Below, one piece after another: positions 24,034 through 36,436 of a DNA stretch of 64,000 bases; position 1 is the stretch's first letter; every line of letters begins with the position of its first letter. The translations under genes were made by a program, and so were the position numbers. The DNA is taken from NCBI GenBank assembly GCA_013397845.1, contig VZTG01009080.1, positions 62,001-126,000 on the forward strand, written 5' to 3'. Source of the DNA: Melanocharis versteri. Its lineage: Eukaryota > Chordata > Aves > Passeriformes > Melanocharitidae. The notes under the pieces are model-generated. The model ran no database searches. It saw only the letters and a list, made by a program, of their open reading frames with translations, and was not told where the DNA came from.

Positions 24034-26150
24034 GATTTAGAGAAATCAGAATAAGAGCAGAAACGAGTGTGTCCAATTCAACCAAGAAAATACTCTTTTT
24101 CCTCTATGGTGTTAAGGAAAAGTAAAAAAATCCTGCAACCTTCAGGTTTTCTTTTATCTGTTACACAAAGACCTGCTTACTCAATTTTTTTTTTCTTTTC
24201 CTCCCAGGGTTTAGCAGCCCTGTCAGGCTTCCTGTCTGTGTGTCAGTATAGTGGCTTGTAGACACAAATGGTATCAGGCTTTACAGGTGCAGGAGACACA
24301 GTAGCATTAATGCAACATGGTTGTAAACACCAACAGGGCTTTATCTGTGTCTCCTTTTAATGATTTTTCTTGAATATGGCTTGCTTTAAAATAGCAGTTC
24401 AGGTCCCCTGTGTGAGTTTTGACACTGGGGCTCAGCTGAAGAAATATATTATCTTTCAATAGCATGGGTTTTGAGGAGAGTAAAATGCCAGCAGAATAAA
24501 TAAGTAAATATTGGAGAAAACATACAAACAACCCCCCCCTTCACATGGTGAAAGATGCAACCCAGGAAAAAAGCAGATTTAAAGGATGGGTAGGAGGGAA
24601 AAACCAAGCCAGTTTGAATGTGTGGCTTTGATTTGATGTGCTGCTTCCTTTCCCTCCTCCCACTATGACTTGTTGTCTTTCAGCATTAACCTCCAGTCTT
24701 AGCGTAGTGAATGTTGTGCTCTGTAAGTCCTGCTCCTGCCCTTACTCCCCTGCTGACGCCCCTGCTGAGCTCAGTGCTGACAGCTGGGGGAAATTCAGTG
24801 TGATTTGGAGTTGGGAAGTGCTGTATCAGCACATGGGGAGATTAAGGTTTTTAGGAATTTTTTTTTTCTTGCTTGTAGAGGGGAATTAGTGAGCTCCCAA
24901 ATTCACTGGATTTATTGGAAATCTGTGCCTGCTGAATGTATTTATTTCCCCATGTTGCTGGCTGTACTCTTGACAGGTGCTGAGAGGAGATTTATAGAAA
25001 CAGCCAATATTTGCTAGAGTGGCTGAAATATCTGAGGATTATTTAGATGTGACTCTTTATCATCATCTCTCTTAGTTCTAGTTCAATAACGAGTCTTTGG
25101 AAATTTTTAATCTACTTCTCTGTTGGATTTTATACAGGTTCATAACTAAATCCTACTGCCAATGGACTAGTACAGAGCTGATACACAGACTTTGAGAGTA
25201 CCTTTTTTTTCTGGTTTTTGGTTTTGATGAAGTAATATTACAGGGAGAGCAGAACATGTCTACAGAAGGGCATTGCTCATCACAGTAGAAAAAGTTGGGT
25301 TGTGTTCCTCTAACTCAAAGGAATCCTGGAAAAACTCCTGAAGAAGATTCTCTGTATTAGTTCTTCTGTTCGTATTTCTGCAGGACTCTTTTTTGCAGAA
25401 CTTAAATTTTTTGTTAAATATTTCTGTAGATAAGTTGTACACCAATAGTTTTTAGAGGAGATACAAGAGGATGAGAAAATAAAGGGAAAACAGATAACTC
25501 CTTCCAGACGTTCAGATCAAAATTTTAGAAGGAAATGACAATGAAAGCAAATCATTAGCCTTCCCTCAGGTTTCCAGTGAAATATACAGAAATCAATATC
25601 AGCTTTGCAGTTATTTGAGATGCTGACAAATATGTGCCATCGTGCACCAAGCCTAGAAGAAAGGTTCAGAACTGGTGCCCTGTATGGAAAATTCCAGGTC
25701 TATGGTTATTCTTCTCAATTTGCAAGTTCTCCTACCTTCATCACTTTGCCTGACCTTAATTTTGACTGTTCAGGGAAGTAGGTAATTGCTGAGGTAGCAA
25801 GGTCCAGAACTGGCAAAACCATCTTTGCAATTTGCCGATGGTACTCAGCAGAACATTAAGACTGTTTGTGGCTCTGTGCCACCTGTCCTTGCGTTTCTTA
25901 GCACAAGAACAGCTGCTTTTGCAGTTGCTTGATCTTTCTTGCACCCCTGGCAGGGCTAGAGTTTATCAGAACCAAGTAGCTGAACATCGTTTGGTTAAAA
26001 TGATACTGTCTGGATCATAGAAAATTATTAGGCAGGGAAATGACAAGTTCCTTCTGATTTGTTTTGCATTTTCTTCTCCTACCCCACAAGTTTTCCTTCT
26101 ACAGGTGCGCTGCTTGGATCACTGTCCTGTGAAGTGCTTCAAAGGCAGAG

Positions 26151-26187
26151 AGCCTCTTACTAGAGGCTAGAAAGACACCTTTCTAGC
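26151..26187. repeat. Two adjacent perfect hairpins
   Basis: The first is AGCCTCT, loop TACT, AGAGGCT (26151-26168). The second is GCTAGAAAG, loop ACAC, CTTTCTAGC (26166-26187). The stems are 7 and 9 bp with 4-base loops and share the bases GCT, so only one can form fully at a time. Function is unknown. Confidence 0.85.
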
Positions 26188-26196
26188 CCTACTTAC

Positions 26197-26256
26197 CTCA
26201 GTGAAGAGGCTGAGCTGATTCTGCTTCCTTACAAGCCTTGACACAGCTGTCAGCTC
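26197..26256 (-). other. Weak candidate exon, minus strand
   Basis: A strong donor (GAG|GTAAGT) lies on the minus strand. With the AG at 26257-26258 as acceptor the 60-base segment is open in frame 0 and reads ELTAVSRLVRKQNQLSLFTE. The acceptor lacks a pyrimidine tract, which is the main argument against it. No protein is recognised. Confidence 0.12.
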
Positions 26257-29200
26257 CTGCCATTTGATATTGCATTCGTGTGCTCCATCTGTGGCTGCTT
26301 ACCACGATTTCCACTGGAGCTGATGCGATTGTAAAATATGCTGTTTATTTGCAAGCGTATGTGTGTTTTTATTTTTTGTTGTTGTTGGGTTTTTTTTCTC
26401 TTTTGACTGTCTACTTCTGCATGCCATTCATGGTAGATTTTGAAGTTGTTCTCTCTTTCCTCTGCTGCTCTTCCTGCAAGATGGTTTCCGTGCCTGAGAG
26501 CCCATTTCAGCTGGGAGTAGTATGGCTTTTTGGATGCCATATTCTTGAATTTACTTTTTTTTTCCTTAGGCTCGGGGAGACCAGATATTTATTGACCTTC
26601 ATGGCCTGTTTCAAAGCCTGCTGCCTGGAGGGAATGGAGTGTGTCTGAGGCTTTGAGTTTCTGGGAGCACCAGTCACATTGGTTCAGCTGATGCATGGAT
26701 GTGTCTTTGCAATAATTTTTATTCATGCACCTTGGTCATGGCAGGTATGCTCCTAGGCCCTGAAGGAAAAAAGCTCTGTAGATGACTGTCCTTCAAAATA
26801 TTTTTGTTTGACCGATTGCTAATTTATTATTCTAGGAAAACCTGAAAATATCAAATTCAATAAGAAATTATTAAAATGAGATATGATTTAATGAGAAATC
26901 ACAAATCTGGAAAGTTGACTGACACCCACAGCAACATTGGACTTTAATGTCAGTTTTGTACTAACATAAAAGCATTCAAGTGCATTAAAGAAATGAGATA
27001 TACTCTTGTTTTCAATTAGGATATTGCATTTCTCCTGCTTCCATATATCTTCAAGCTCATCTACAGCTTCTGTTTCAATACTTGGAAAGTTTGAGTTGCC
27101 ATACATATTGAATATGCAAATATATCTCTTTATTTTGGGGCCTGTTGACCTGACCAAACTAGCACTGGGAAAAACACTCTTCTTTTGCCAAAAATGATAT
27201 TCCATGTTAACTTTTGCCAGCAGGCAGTCAGATTTGTATTGTGTTCTGTGTCATCTATTGTTGGGCAAGCATTACAGGAATGGTTTCGTTAGTAACAAGG
27301 AACTGTTCCTAACAATAATTCACATCACCACCCCCATCAGCCCTTCCCCCAGTATATATATGTACATATTTAGAGAACTCAGTAAAGCAAAAGTTTTCTA
27401 TGGATTGTGTTTTTGTACATGGATGGAGGGATAGGTAGAGGATGAAATGAGTATGGTTCTAAATCTGCTTTGTCTAACAAACTGTGTTGGTTATGAAGGG
27501 AGTGAAGTGAAGAGAAATACTGTGGGTACTGCAACTATAATAAAATAGAGAGGAAAACAGAAAAAGCTATTGCTCCAAAGGGGCTACTAGTGCATCTTTA
27601 TTTCCCTTGTTTCATAGCACACTGTGAAGAAGAGACATTATAACTTATGTTTATGGAAAAATCTATCTAGAGTAACTTTCTCTGGGCTCTGTGGCCTCAT
27701 GCTTGGCAGGAAATGCGTGGGAGAAGATGCAGCAGATTGTTTTGCTCGGAGGAGTAGCCAGAGCCCACTGCGAGCATCAGACATACTCTGGCAGTTGCCA
27801 CGCTGAGCCTGTGACCTGTCGAGGCTTTCAGCTCGACTGCCTCGGCCTGTGTCATTTGTGTGATGACAGAAATGGCCAGGCAGTGGTTGTCTTTCACCTT
27901 TCCTCTCTGCTTCTAAAATTGTCTGTGTCATTTACAGCACTTCAGTCTGCTTCACTTAGCTCTGTGGGAGACACTGCAGTCCAGTGCAACTGGGCTTCCC
28001 TTTCTCTTCACCCGATGAGAGGAAAGGTGCATCTAGAGTAATTGCTCTAGTTGAGTTGGTAGGCTGTGTAGATGTAAATCTAAATTACTCTGAGCTAGGA
28101 GCAGCTGGGGAGGGGACCCCTGCCAGCCGGCTGTGCTGTCCCTGTGCCTGGCTGCCAGCACTGCCGAATCACTCAGCAGCCACAGTGAAATTCTAGAAGT
28201 CGTCCTCGTACGCGTGGCAAACTCATTTTGGTTTGCCTGGGCTGAGTTCCCTTTGGCTAAGCTTCTGTCCTCTTTTACAGTTTCAACACTTCATAGCCCT
28301 GAGACATTGTCTTCTTCCTAATTAATCTTTTCATTCTTTGTAGAGTCTGGACTTCCTCTCAATATCCTGTTTGAAGTGTTTATTCATCCGGGCAAGCTTC
28401 CAATCTTTCCTTACCATTTTTTCCCTTCCTGCTTGGAATGGGAGTGTGAATAACATTTGCCTTTTTCAAGTGAGGTATTTCTGTGTTTGAGCTGAAGTGT
28501 TTGAGGACAGCCACAGTAATTTCCTTGGTTTCTCAAAATTTACCATTCTGAGATCCTGAAGCCCACATTGCATTTACTTTTGTCTGTTTGATCCTTCTCA
28601 GTAAATTGACATATACAGCAATTTTTGACAGTCAACTTTTCTATCTAGTCTTTGCCTTTCACTAAAGCAGTGGCTAGAGTAGATTTATCTCATTTCTTCC
28701 TTGTTTATGAAAATAGTCTTCTCAATAATAGGGGGGAAACAGCTCTAAGACTTTTTTTTTTGTTTGTTTGTTTTGGGCAATATTTATCAAAAAAGGTAAA
28801 AGAAGTGGCATGTTGTAGTGTGAGAAAGGGAAAAAGAATTTGTTCCATGTAGAAGTTGTCATTGTTTGGTGAAATTCTGTTTGTGTGTATCCACTCACCT
28901 TACTGGTTGCAGCAGGCCTGGAGTTACTCAGTATTGAAAGACTCTACAGGTTGGCTTAGACTTCTGTGCACCTGGTCTGTGGCCTTTTGGTGCATTATTA
29001 TAGGGCTCCTCCAAACAGTCTCCATCAGGCTTTTGCATTCAGAGCTGGTAGCCTGCCTGAGGAGTAACAAATACCCGTGGCAATTTCTAGGCTGAAGAGT
29101 CAGAGCAAAAAGAGGAGAGAAGCAGTGTGATAGAGATAGGACCTATGGAATAGTTTTTGTGCTTTCTTGGCGAGTTACGTCCCTCTTTCTCATGTGCGTG

Positions 29201-29834
29201 AGAGTTATCCATGCCTTAAAAAAGTGCATTATTTTTTAGGAAAGCAAATAACCCATGTTTATTTTAACCCTAGTAATTTTAGGGCTAAGCTTGATACACT
29301 GACACCACTGGAAATAGGATGCATGTGGCTTGCATCTGGGACAAAGTGGCTTATAAACTGTGACCAAAAACTGTGCCAACTTTTCCCCAATATCTGTTTT
29401 TCTTTCCCACTGCGTATGCATTCAAGCCTGAGTGCACCTCTCCTCAGTGAGGATGTTTGCTCTGTGCCAATCACATAGATTTATCTAAGCATAATAAAAG
29501 TACTGTGTAAAATCAGTAAGAGGAATACTATTAAGTGCACAAAGTTGAAAATTCAAAAAGGTTGACAGTTTAGAAGGTTTAGAAATTTGGCCCACAACTT
29601 GCACTAGAAATTTCTTTGTATGGGTTTTGTCCCCTTTCTTTCCTTGGAGATGTAGAAAGCCTGTGTGGAAAAACTCCTCTTGCTTCTTGAGTTTCATTCC
29701 TTTGCATTACTGAAATAAATCCAAGTTCTCATAGTTCACATGAAATGGAGGCAGTCCAGGGAGATCATTGCCCTGTTCTCATTATTAATCTAGAAGGTTT
29801 CATACTTGCAGCGTGTCACTGTGCTGCGAAGAAT

Positions 29835-30115
29835 AGAGAGAGGGCAGAGGCGTCTGCCTGGGGGCTGGGGGAGAGGCGAGATTCCTCCCCCGGTACCCAG
29901 CAGCCTCAGCTGGGGTGATTTCACGCGGATTTGAGCCTGAGCTAGCGCAGAGCCAGCCCAGCCCGAGCCGTTCTCACGGGCAGTCCATGTGGGAAGGAGG
30001 CACACTGGGCTGGGTCTGCCGTGGGACATTGCCCTGAGCTCTGCCATCACCAGTCCCTGACCCGGCGGGGCATTCCAGCTGGAGATGATGAGACATACCC
30101 AAAACTGAGTCACGC
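29835..30115. promoter_or_regulatory. CpG-rich patch
   Basis: Seen: about 14 CpG dinucleotides within some 280 bases, including CACGCGG, CCCGGCGGGG and AGCCCGAGCCG, in a window where CpG is otherwise sparse. GC content is clearly higher than in the flanks. It overlaps a minus-strand frame of 107 codons, to which I attach no meaning. CpG patches in birds often mark promoters, enhancers or GC-rich conserved elements. No TATA box or recognised first exon was found, so a regulatory role is inferred. Confidence 0.35.
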
Positions 30116-30960
30116 TGTATTTAAATTAAAATAAATTTTTAGTGGGTGTTTTTCTTTAGGACCTTCGTGTGTGAGACTTATTAAATGTCGGTGTTTAACC
30201 GGAGTGCAAACACAGCTGTAATTAGAAAGGATGCTTTTGCTTAAAGCTGTGTGCCATCGCTGACCGGGGTTTGTAACTCCGTTATTAATGGCTTTTCCCA
30301 GTGACCTGGTCTGATGATTCCCAAACCAGGATCCCACAGATCACTTCAGGGCTGCAGGGAGCTGACACACTGTGGCAGCTGCTCTCAGGCTTCTTGCCAG
30401 AGACCAAATAATGCAAAAAGCAGCTAAAACGATTCTGAATGCTTCCCTTGCCACTTTCCCCTCTCTCTCAGCATCCCCACTCCTTCCCCAAGTAAGCAAG
30501 TGCTGTCTCATTCCTGCTACTTGTTTGTGCATGGGAGGAGGAACTCCCAAGGACATCAACACTCTGGAGAAGTGGTCTCTGGTAGCTCTTTCTGGAGTTG
30601 TTGCCACTTCTTTCCTTACGATTTTTTAAAATAAATGATGCTTTATGTGCGTTGGTGTTGGATTAATACTTACTCCTACCCTCCAAGGATTGATAGCTAT
30701 GTGACTTTTGGTGTTGAAATTAACATTTCCAGTGGCCAAAATACATGGAAAGTTCTATATACGGAATCCATGCTTGGAGATATAGAAGGTGGATGGTTTT
30801 ACCTTATGAAAAAGTTTACTATTTTTTGAATCTCAGGTATGACCGTTGTTGTTTGTTGGTTTTTTTTTTCCTTTCAAAATCACAATATTAAGTAACCCAA
30901 AAATCAAGTTCTGGCCAACTTTTATCTCAAGAAGGTTTGCGGAAATACCAAAGACATATC

Positions 30961-30973
30961 TTTTTTTTTTTTT
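30961..30973. repeat. T homopolymer (13)
   Basis: An uninterrupted run of 13 T bases in AT-rich unique sequence. Confidence 0.9.
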
Positions 30974-31660
30974 GAGCTGCATTTTTAATTAATATTAATT
31001 TTGTTGGTGTCTTATGAATTTTCTTATTGATATTCTAGTCTCTTAAGATTGAAGAGTGCTTTCTTGTGAATAAAAGGTTAATTCTTTTTCCATGACTCAG
31101 GAAAGGAGATTTTTGAATTGTGAGAATATTTATTTTTATCTTATCGACAAGGATGTTGGGATGAAACAAATGCTTCTTTAAAAGACAGCAGCTGGTTCCA
31201 GCCTCCAGGTTTGAAGTATTTTTCAGCCTCATCTGCTTACAAGCAGCTGGAAGCAAGCCTATATGGGTTGCTTATTTAAGAGGTTAATGTACTTTCTATG
31301 GGGAATGCAGACCCGGATCTCACAGAAAGGAATATATTAATGTTGTCAGTGATGAGCTTTCATAAAATGAATTTGCACCAAGGGCCTTTGAAAAAGTGCT
31401 TTACTCTGAAAGTCATTTTGATCTTCTGCAAATAAAAATAACAAATGTTTGACCATCGCCAGATTGCAGTTGTAAATGGCAGTTAAGCTATTTCAGATTT
31501 GTCAGTTGATTTAGTTTTTTTAGATGAATTTGAAACAAATATCCCAATAAAAGGAAATTTTCAGGGGAGGAGAGTTATTTGGCATTCTGGTTACTGGCAA
31601 GGGAAGGAATGCTTGCGCATAGCCAGAATCTCACGAAAGGCCTTTCTTATTCATGGGGAG

Positions 31661-31678
31661 TGTGTGTGTGTGTGTGTG
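31661..31678. repeat. (TG)9 microsatellite
   Basis: Nine perfect TG units preceded by GGGGAG. Probably polymorphic in length, though short. Confidence 0.9.
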
Positions 31679-33553
31679 TATTAGAATTTTCTATGCAACT
31701 GATATCTTGCACCTTATAAGTCCAGCAGAAAAAAGAGCCAGTTTGAGAGATAACCATTCAGTATCTTCATTGAGATGATGTGGTTTGTTCAGCTGATATA
31801 TTGCTTTACAGAGAATATGTAGTGAGTGAGAAGGGATTATTTTCACTTGAACTGTTCTTGTGATGGAGGGAAGATGAGGCAGCAGCAAAGTGGGTCACGC
31901 TGAATCCCTCATTCTTTGTATAGAATTTGAAAAACTGGAAATACACTGAGAAATAGAGAAGTTTATCATCTTCTTGCTGTGTGCACATTCTGTATTTTCA
32001 GGTTTGAATAAAACTGGTAATTCTGTAGTGTATCTTAAATTCTCAGCAGTTAACATGTATTCAAGATGTTTCCTTTAGGAAAGTTTTCCTCTTTCCATAT
32101 GCTAAGTAGGGAGCTGTGAGCAGCGCTGTCTTAAAGGGAGAGGAATGCTTGGCTCCAGAATAGCGGTGACAGACATAGTAGGGGAAAAAAGGTGACAGTA
32201 GCATTTCCCCAGTACTGTGCCTGCTCACACATTGTGGTACTTACTGTATGTTACAATGACCTGCTTAAAAAAAATTATTAATTGTCAAAAAAAAATCCTA
32301 AACATCGTGAGATATAGTTCAAGATATGCTTATGCTTTAGATGTTGATAAGACTTTTATTTATTTTCTAACAATTCTTTGAATATTATTGCTAAATGTGT
32401 GAATAAGTCCTGTCAGATGATCTGTAGCACTGAGTGAAGGTAGCTGAAGATATAAAATGTATCAATTTGCCTTTTTCCAAACCTAAATCCACCCCACAGC
32501 AAACATCCTCTTGATGTTATTTTGAGCTTGTAGGTTTGAGTGGTCCCAGATTTATTTTGCAGATGCATTTGTGCCTGGTATCAGAGGATTCAAGGAGTCT
32601 GAGCCCTGCCATTGTTGGCTACTTGAGTTGGGAATTACAGTACATACACCTTTAGGCAATTTACTACCTTTGGCTCGTTTAATACCCAGAACCTTCTTAC
32701 GTGAGATAACATCTGAGCTGTGATATATTTACTGTATCATGAAGTTCTTCTCGCACTTTAAAGAAATATCAGGTGTTGTCACTATGGATCAAATATTCAT
32801 TGCCCTGATTTGCAGAATATGTTCTTTGACTGCAGCGTTTGTTTCTGCTGAGCTATTTCACATCACCACTTTCTCTCACTTTTGGCGTGACCTATATTAT
32901 GTGTGCATATGGCTCTGTTTTGCTGCAGAAATGCTGTGCCTAGCAGCCTTTTTGTCCTCCTCTCTTCAAGAACCTTGGTTTTCTGCACTTTCAGAGGACT
33001 TATGGACACTTCTGTTTCTGTATCCCTAGAGTATGATTTTCTAAAACCACAAACAAAGAAAACCCAACCCTAGGATGCAGGTGCCACAGCAAGTAAGTGG
33101 AGATCAAAGGATTTCACATCGTGAAGAGATGCTGTCAAATCAGAAGGTGTAAGAAAAGGAGAATGTTTTTAAAAGGCCTCAGTCTAGGGTGTTTTTTCCT
33201 CAGGACATATCCTTTAATTTTCTGAAAAATTTCAGAACGCTGAAGAGTGCCATTTTTTCCTAATCTTTCCTGTGTTGTGTTGACAGTTCGTGAGCTGGGA
33301 AGGAGTGCTATAGGTGGACCACAGAGCTTCCACATATTGATCTGCGTTTCTACTCTTTTTTTGTTTTTCCGTAAGAGTAATGGCAGAAACGTGCTTTGCA
33401 ACTTTCATATGAATGTGAAGGAAAAACAAAGCAGCCAATATGAGACAGATATATGTCCATATGTCTTGATCAGTACTTCTTCCTGTTTCTTTTATGTGAA
33501 TGCTTCACCATGAGAGCTATTTCAGTATCTCTGCCTTTGCAGTTAATGATTGT

Positions 33554-33584
33554 AATTAATAATTAATTGTTATGATATATCATA
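33554..33584. repeat. Two adjacent AT-rich palindromes
   Basis: AATTAATAATTAATT (33554-33568) is symmetric about a central A. TATGATATATCATA (33571-33584) is a perfect 14-bp palindrome two bases further on. The first contains overlapping homeodomain-type AATTA cores. This could be a protein-binding cluster or simply AT-rich sequence. Confidence 0.6.
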
Positions 33585-34648
33585 GCAGTGCACTTCTGAG
33601 TGTTCTTTTAAAAATTTTTTGAAATACAGATGTGGGATGATAAATAAAGATGCTAATAAATGAGTGTAAGACAGAATACATGGAAGAGTTTGAAATATCT
33701 GAAAGTTACAGATTGTTTTTGATAAGAATAATCCTGAGAGTATAATTTTTTGAGTTTGAAGGATTTCCTAGGATTGTGTAACTTAGTAGTAAAAAGACAT
33801 TAAACTAGAATTACATCTGGATTTTCTTTAGAAGTAACCCATACTATATAGAAGTAACTTCAGAATCCTTCAGAATGAAAACTTCCTTGCAAACTGGAAA
33901 TTAAAATGCTCTCAGAAATCTGAATGGAAGGGAGATAAAAAGGGGCTGTGAAGTTGTATATCATGACAGTATGAAATGAATAGAGGCCAAATACAGTATT
34001 GGATCGTGATAAGGGGACAGCTAATACCTTTTTAGCTGTTCTGCTCAATCCATACCTTTTTTAGAGTGAAGATGTTCGAAGTTGTGGGGAGGCATAACCT
34101 GTTTCAGGATGGAAGGAGGCATCCCTCTGGCACTGAATTGTCACCTGTGCAACAGCACTGGCTCTACTGTTCCGTTTGCTCCGGGGATGGTGGTTGGGGT
34201 GAGAGAGGCTTTTCAAGACATGTTTCTGGGATTCCAGAAACTTGAGGCAACTTCTCCTCGGTGCTTGGTCTGGGGTTTCAACACCATAGTTCTGCGTAGC
34301 GTGTGCTCTTGGTAACACAGCTTGATTATTCTTAGAAGGACCTGTGTCAGTCACAGGTTGATAAGTCTCCATGGAATGCCTATTTAGTAAAGGTTTCAAA
34401 ATTTAGGATAGTACTGCCTATTTATCTGAGAGATGTGTAATTTTGAGAATTCTTGTCTAGCCATTAAAATTATTTTCTGCTTGTTTTGGTTTTACTCTGC
34501 TAAATTGATGAATATAGTCCTTTATTTGAAGTTGATTAATAAAGATCTTAACATACTGTTTAGATTAAAGCAGCTTTATATTTAATTAGGAAAATATTAT
34601 GCAATGATTATATTTGGATCTCATCTTCTTTTTCTTTTCCCCTGCTAG

Positions 34649-34970
34649 TATTATTCTGTGGTGGCCTTCAAACAAGGGATCCTGTTAGATTCTCACTGGG
34701 TGGCCAAAAAGCAGATTACAAAAGTTATAAAGATTCATGTTTGTTTTGGGTGGAGGCTTCAAAGGCTCACAGGCTTCCTTACACAAGGATGCAGTCAGGA
34801 AATGTGAAGGCAGGAAAAGAGATTCTGAATCTGTTTTGTGTAAAAAGGGGGTCGTAAAGCCACTGTCCTTGCTTAGCCTCAATGGAAGGGCAGTGTAATC
34901 ATGGATTTCTTTGCACTATAAGTCTTTGATGTTTGTGTTAGTTGCAGCCAATAAAGCTTCTTTCTTTTCT
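34649..34970 (+). other. Weak candidate terminal exon
   Basis: Seen: a very strong acceptor (TCTTTTTCTTTTCCCCTGCTAG) precedes the segment. Frame 0 is open for 52 codons (starting YYSVVAFKQGILLDSHWVAK) to a TGA at 34805. A second frame is open for 68 codons to TAA at 34855. AATAAA follows at 34950-34955, so a terminal exon with a short 3' UTR is conceivable. The second frame is phase-compatible with the 15025 candidate. Neither peptide is recognised, and two open frames make the coding claim weak. Confidence 0.18.
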
Positions 34971-36436
34971 TTACATGTATGCCTCAGTAATGTAAAATGC
35001 AGTGACATATTCATAAGGCAAATTGTAAACAGTGTGCTAAAGCTTAGCGACTTAATGCCTATAGTTTTGAGGTGCCGGATGATGGGATGTATTCCAGTCC
35101 ATATGTTCTGCAGATTGCAATTAGTAAAACCCTCCTGCTGCTATGTGGGATAAAGTGCGAGTTAGGATTTAAAGCTGTATTTTTTTTTTCTTTGATAAGT
35201 TACTGAAGGAATTACCTCATCAGTTCCTTCCAGTACTAAAGATAACTCACTCATGTGGCTTGCACAAGCTGGTCTGTATCTGGAGGCCTTCTGATATTGT
35301 TGTATATCACCCATGTTAGAAATTTTATTAGATGATGTTAAGATATGGCTGTTAATGAGAGTTCTAACATGATATTATGAATGTCTGCAGGAACACAGGT
35401 CTTTATATACCATGTCAGACTTAACGCTTAAATGATGGTGCACAGATATGTAGCAAGGATGGATGAAAATAAAAGGAAGAAATTATTGCTTGTCCTATTC
35501 AATCAATTGACTCCTTTTGTGAAGAAAGGAAGGAAATGCTTAGTATTAGTATGCAGTTGCTTATATATGCTCTCAGAGGTGTTATCTGCTATGTTCTAAA
35601 TATCTCGTAGTTTTGGTCAAGAAAAAATATTTTGTTCTTGTGTTTTCTGGCTGTAAATATTTTTTCCCCTGAGGTTCCCACCCCTCCACCCCCTCACTTT
35701 TCTTTTAGGAGGCTTCCACTTAATGAAGCTGCAGACAGGAAGGGGTTCAGATTGTAGAATGGACACTGACAACATACATATGCATGAGAAGATGCTGTGA
35801 GATAGTCAGGGCTTTGAAAGAAAGTCACCATGGAGCAGAAATCCCACAGAGGAATGACTCAGGAGGACTCAGTGTACTTGAGTTGCTTCTGTGAAATCGT
35901 TGCCCTTTGTCAATATTTGCCCATGTAGGCATTGTTGATTGGGTTATTTATGTTCATTAATAGGTTAAACTTTATATCACTTTTGTGGCGAGGTAGCTCT
36001 TTGTTTCAGAGGGGAACTGAAGTTACAGAACACCCAAGCTGTGTTTCAGTTCGCCGTTGGGGGCATGCTGCAGAAATGTTACAGCAATTTTTGAGCTCCT
36101 TCTGGGTATGTGGGAACCGAGATGTAGGGAAAAGAGAGGGGTCTTATCACAACACAGGACATAGCTAGGGTTCCTCTAGGTGAGGAGATGATGTGCAGCT
36201 GAGCTCAGTAATGGGATGTAGCCTAAAACTGACTTGGCCAAGACTGCCTGGGCAGCCAGTGCAGGCAGATGAGATCTCTCCCATGCTGCTGCTGCTTGGA
36301 CAAATGACTCTGTGACAGAAACCAACCAATCCAGGACATGTTCATTTAAAATCATAACTTGAAGTCACTCCCCCACTGATTTAATCAATCTGAAACTGAG
36401 GAGTGGCAGCAGACACTGCAGTGTTACAAACTGCTC
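34971..36436. other. No gene recognised
   Basis: Unique sequence up to the next CR1 copy. The frames on both strands are short and unremarkable. The bases just before 36437 are not clearly CR1. Confidence 0.5.

Larger units (their letters stand above)
24034..29834. other. No certain gene; unique sequence with paired hairpins
   Basis: About 5.8 kb. It contains the adjacent hairpins at 26151-26187, a weak minus-strand exon candidate at 26197-26256, a moderately CpG-enriched stretch around 27690-28230, and a T/GTTT-rich run at about 28751-28775. No protein or repeat family was recognised. Confidence 0.5.
30116..34648. other. No gene recognised; unique AT-rich sequence
   Basis: About 4.5 kb. 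It holds a 13-base T tract (30961-30973), a (TG)9 microsatellite and two AT palindromes near 33554-33584. Hydrophobic frames, such as 32739-33029 (+), come from T-rich codons and have no other support. Confidence 0.5.

Noticed and set aside
26280..26648. 122-codon + frame with a leucine/phenylalanine-rich segment
   Set aside because: Same T-rich artefact: the hydrophobic run lies over TTTTTATTTTTTGTTG-like DNA.
32739..33029. Hydrophobic 96-codon frame resembling a membrane protein
   Set aside because: Hydrophobicity follows from T-rich codons (F, L, I). There is no family motif and no transcript signal.
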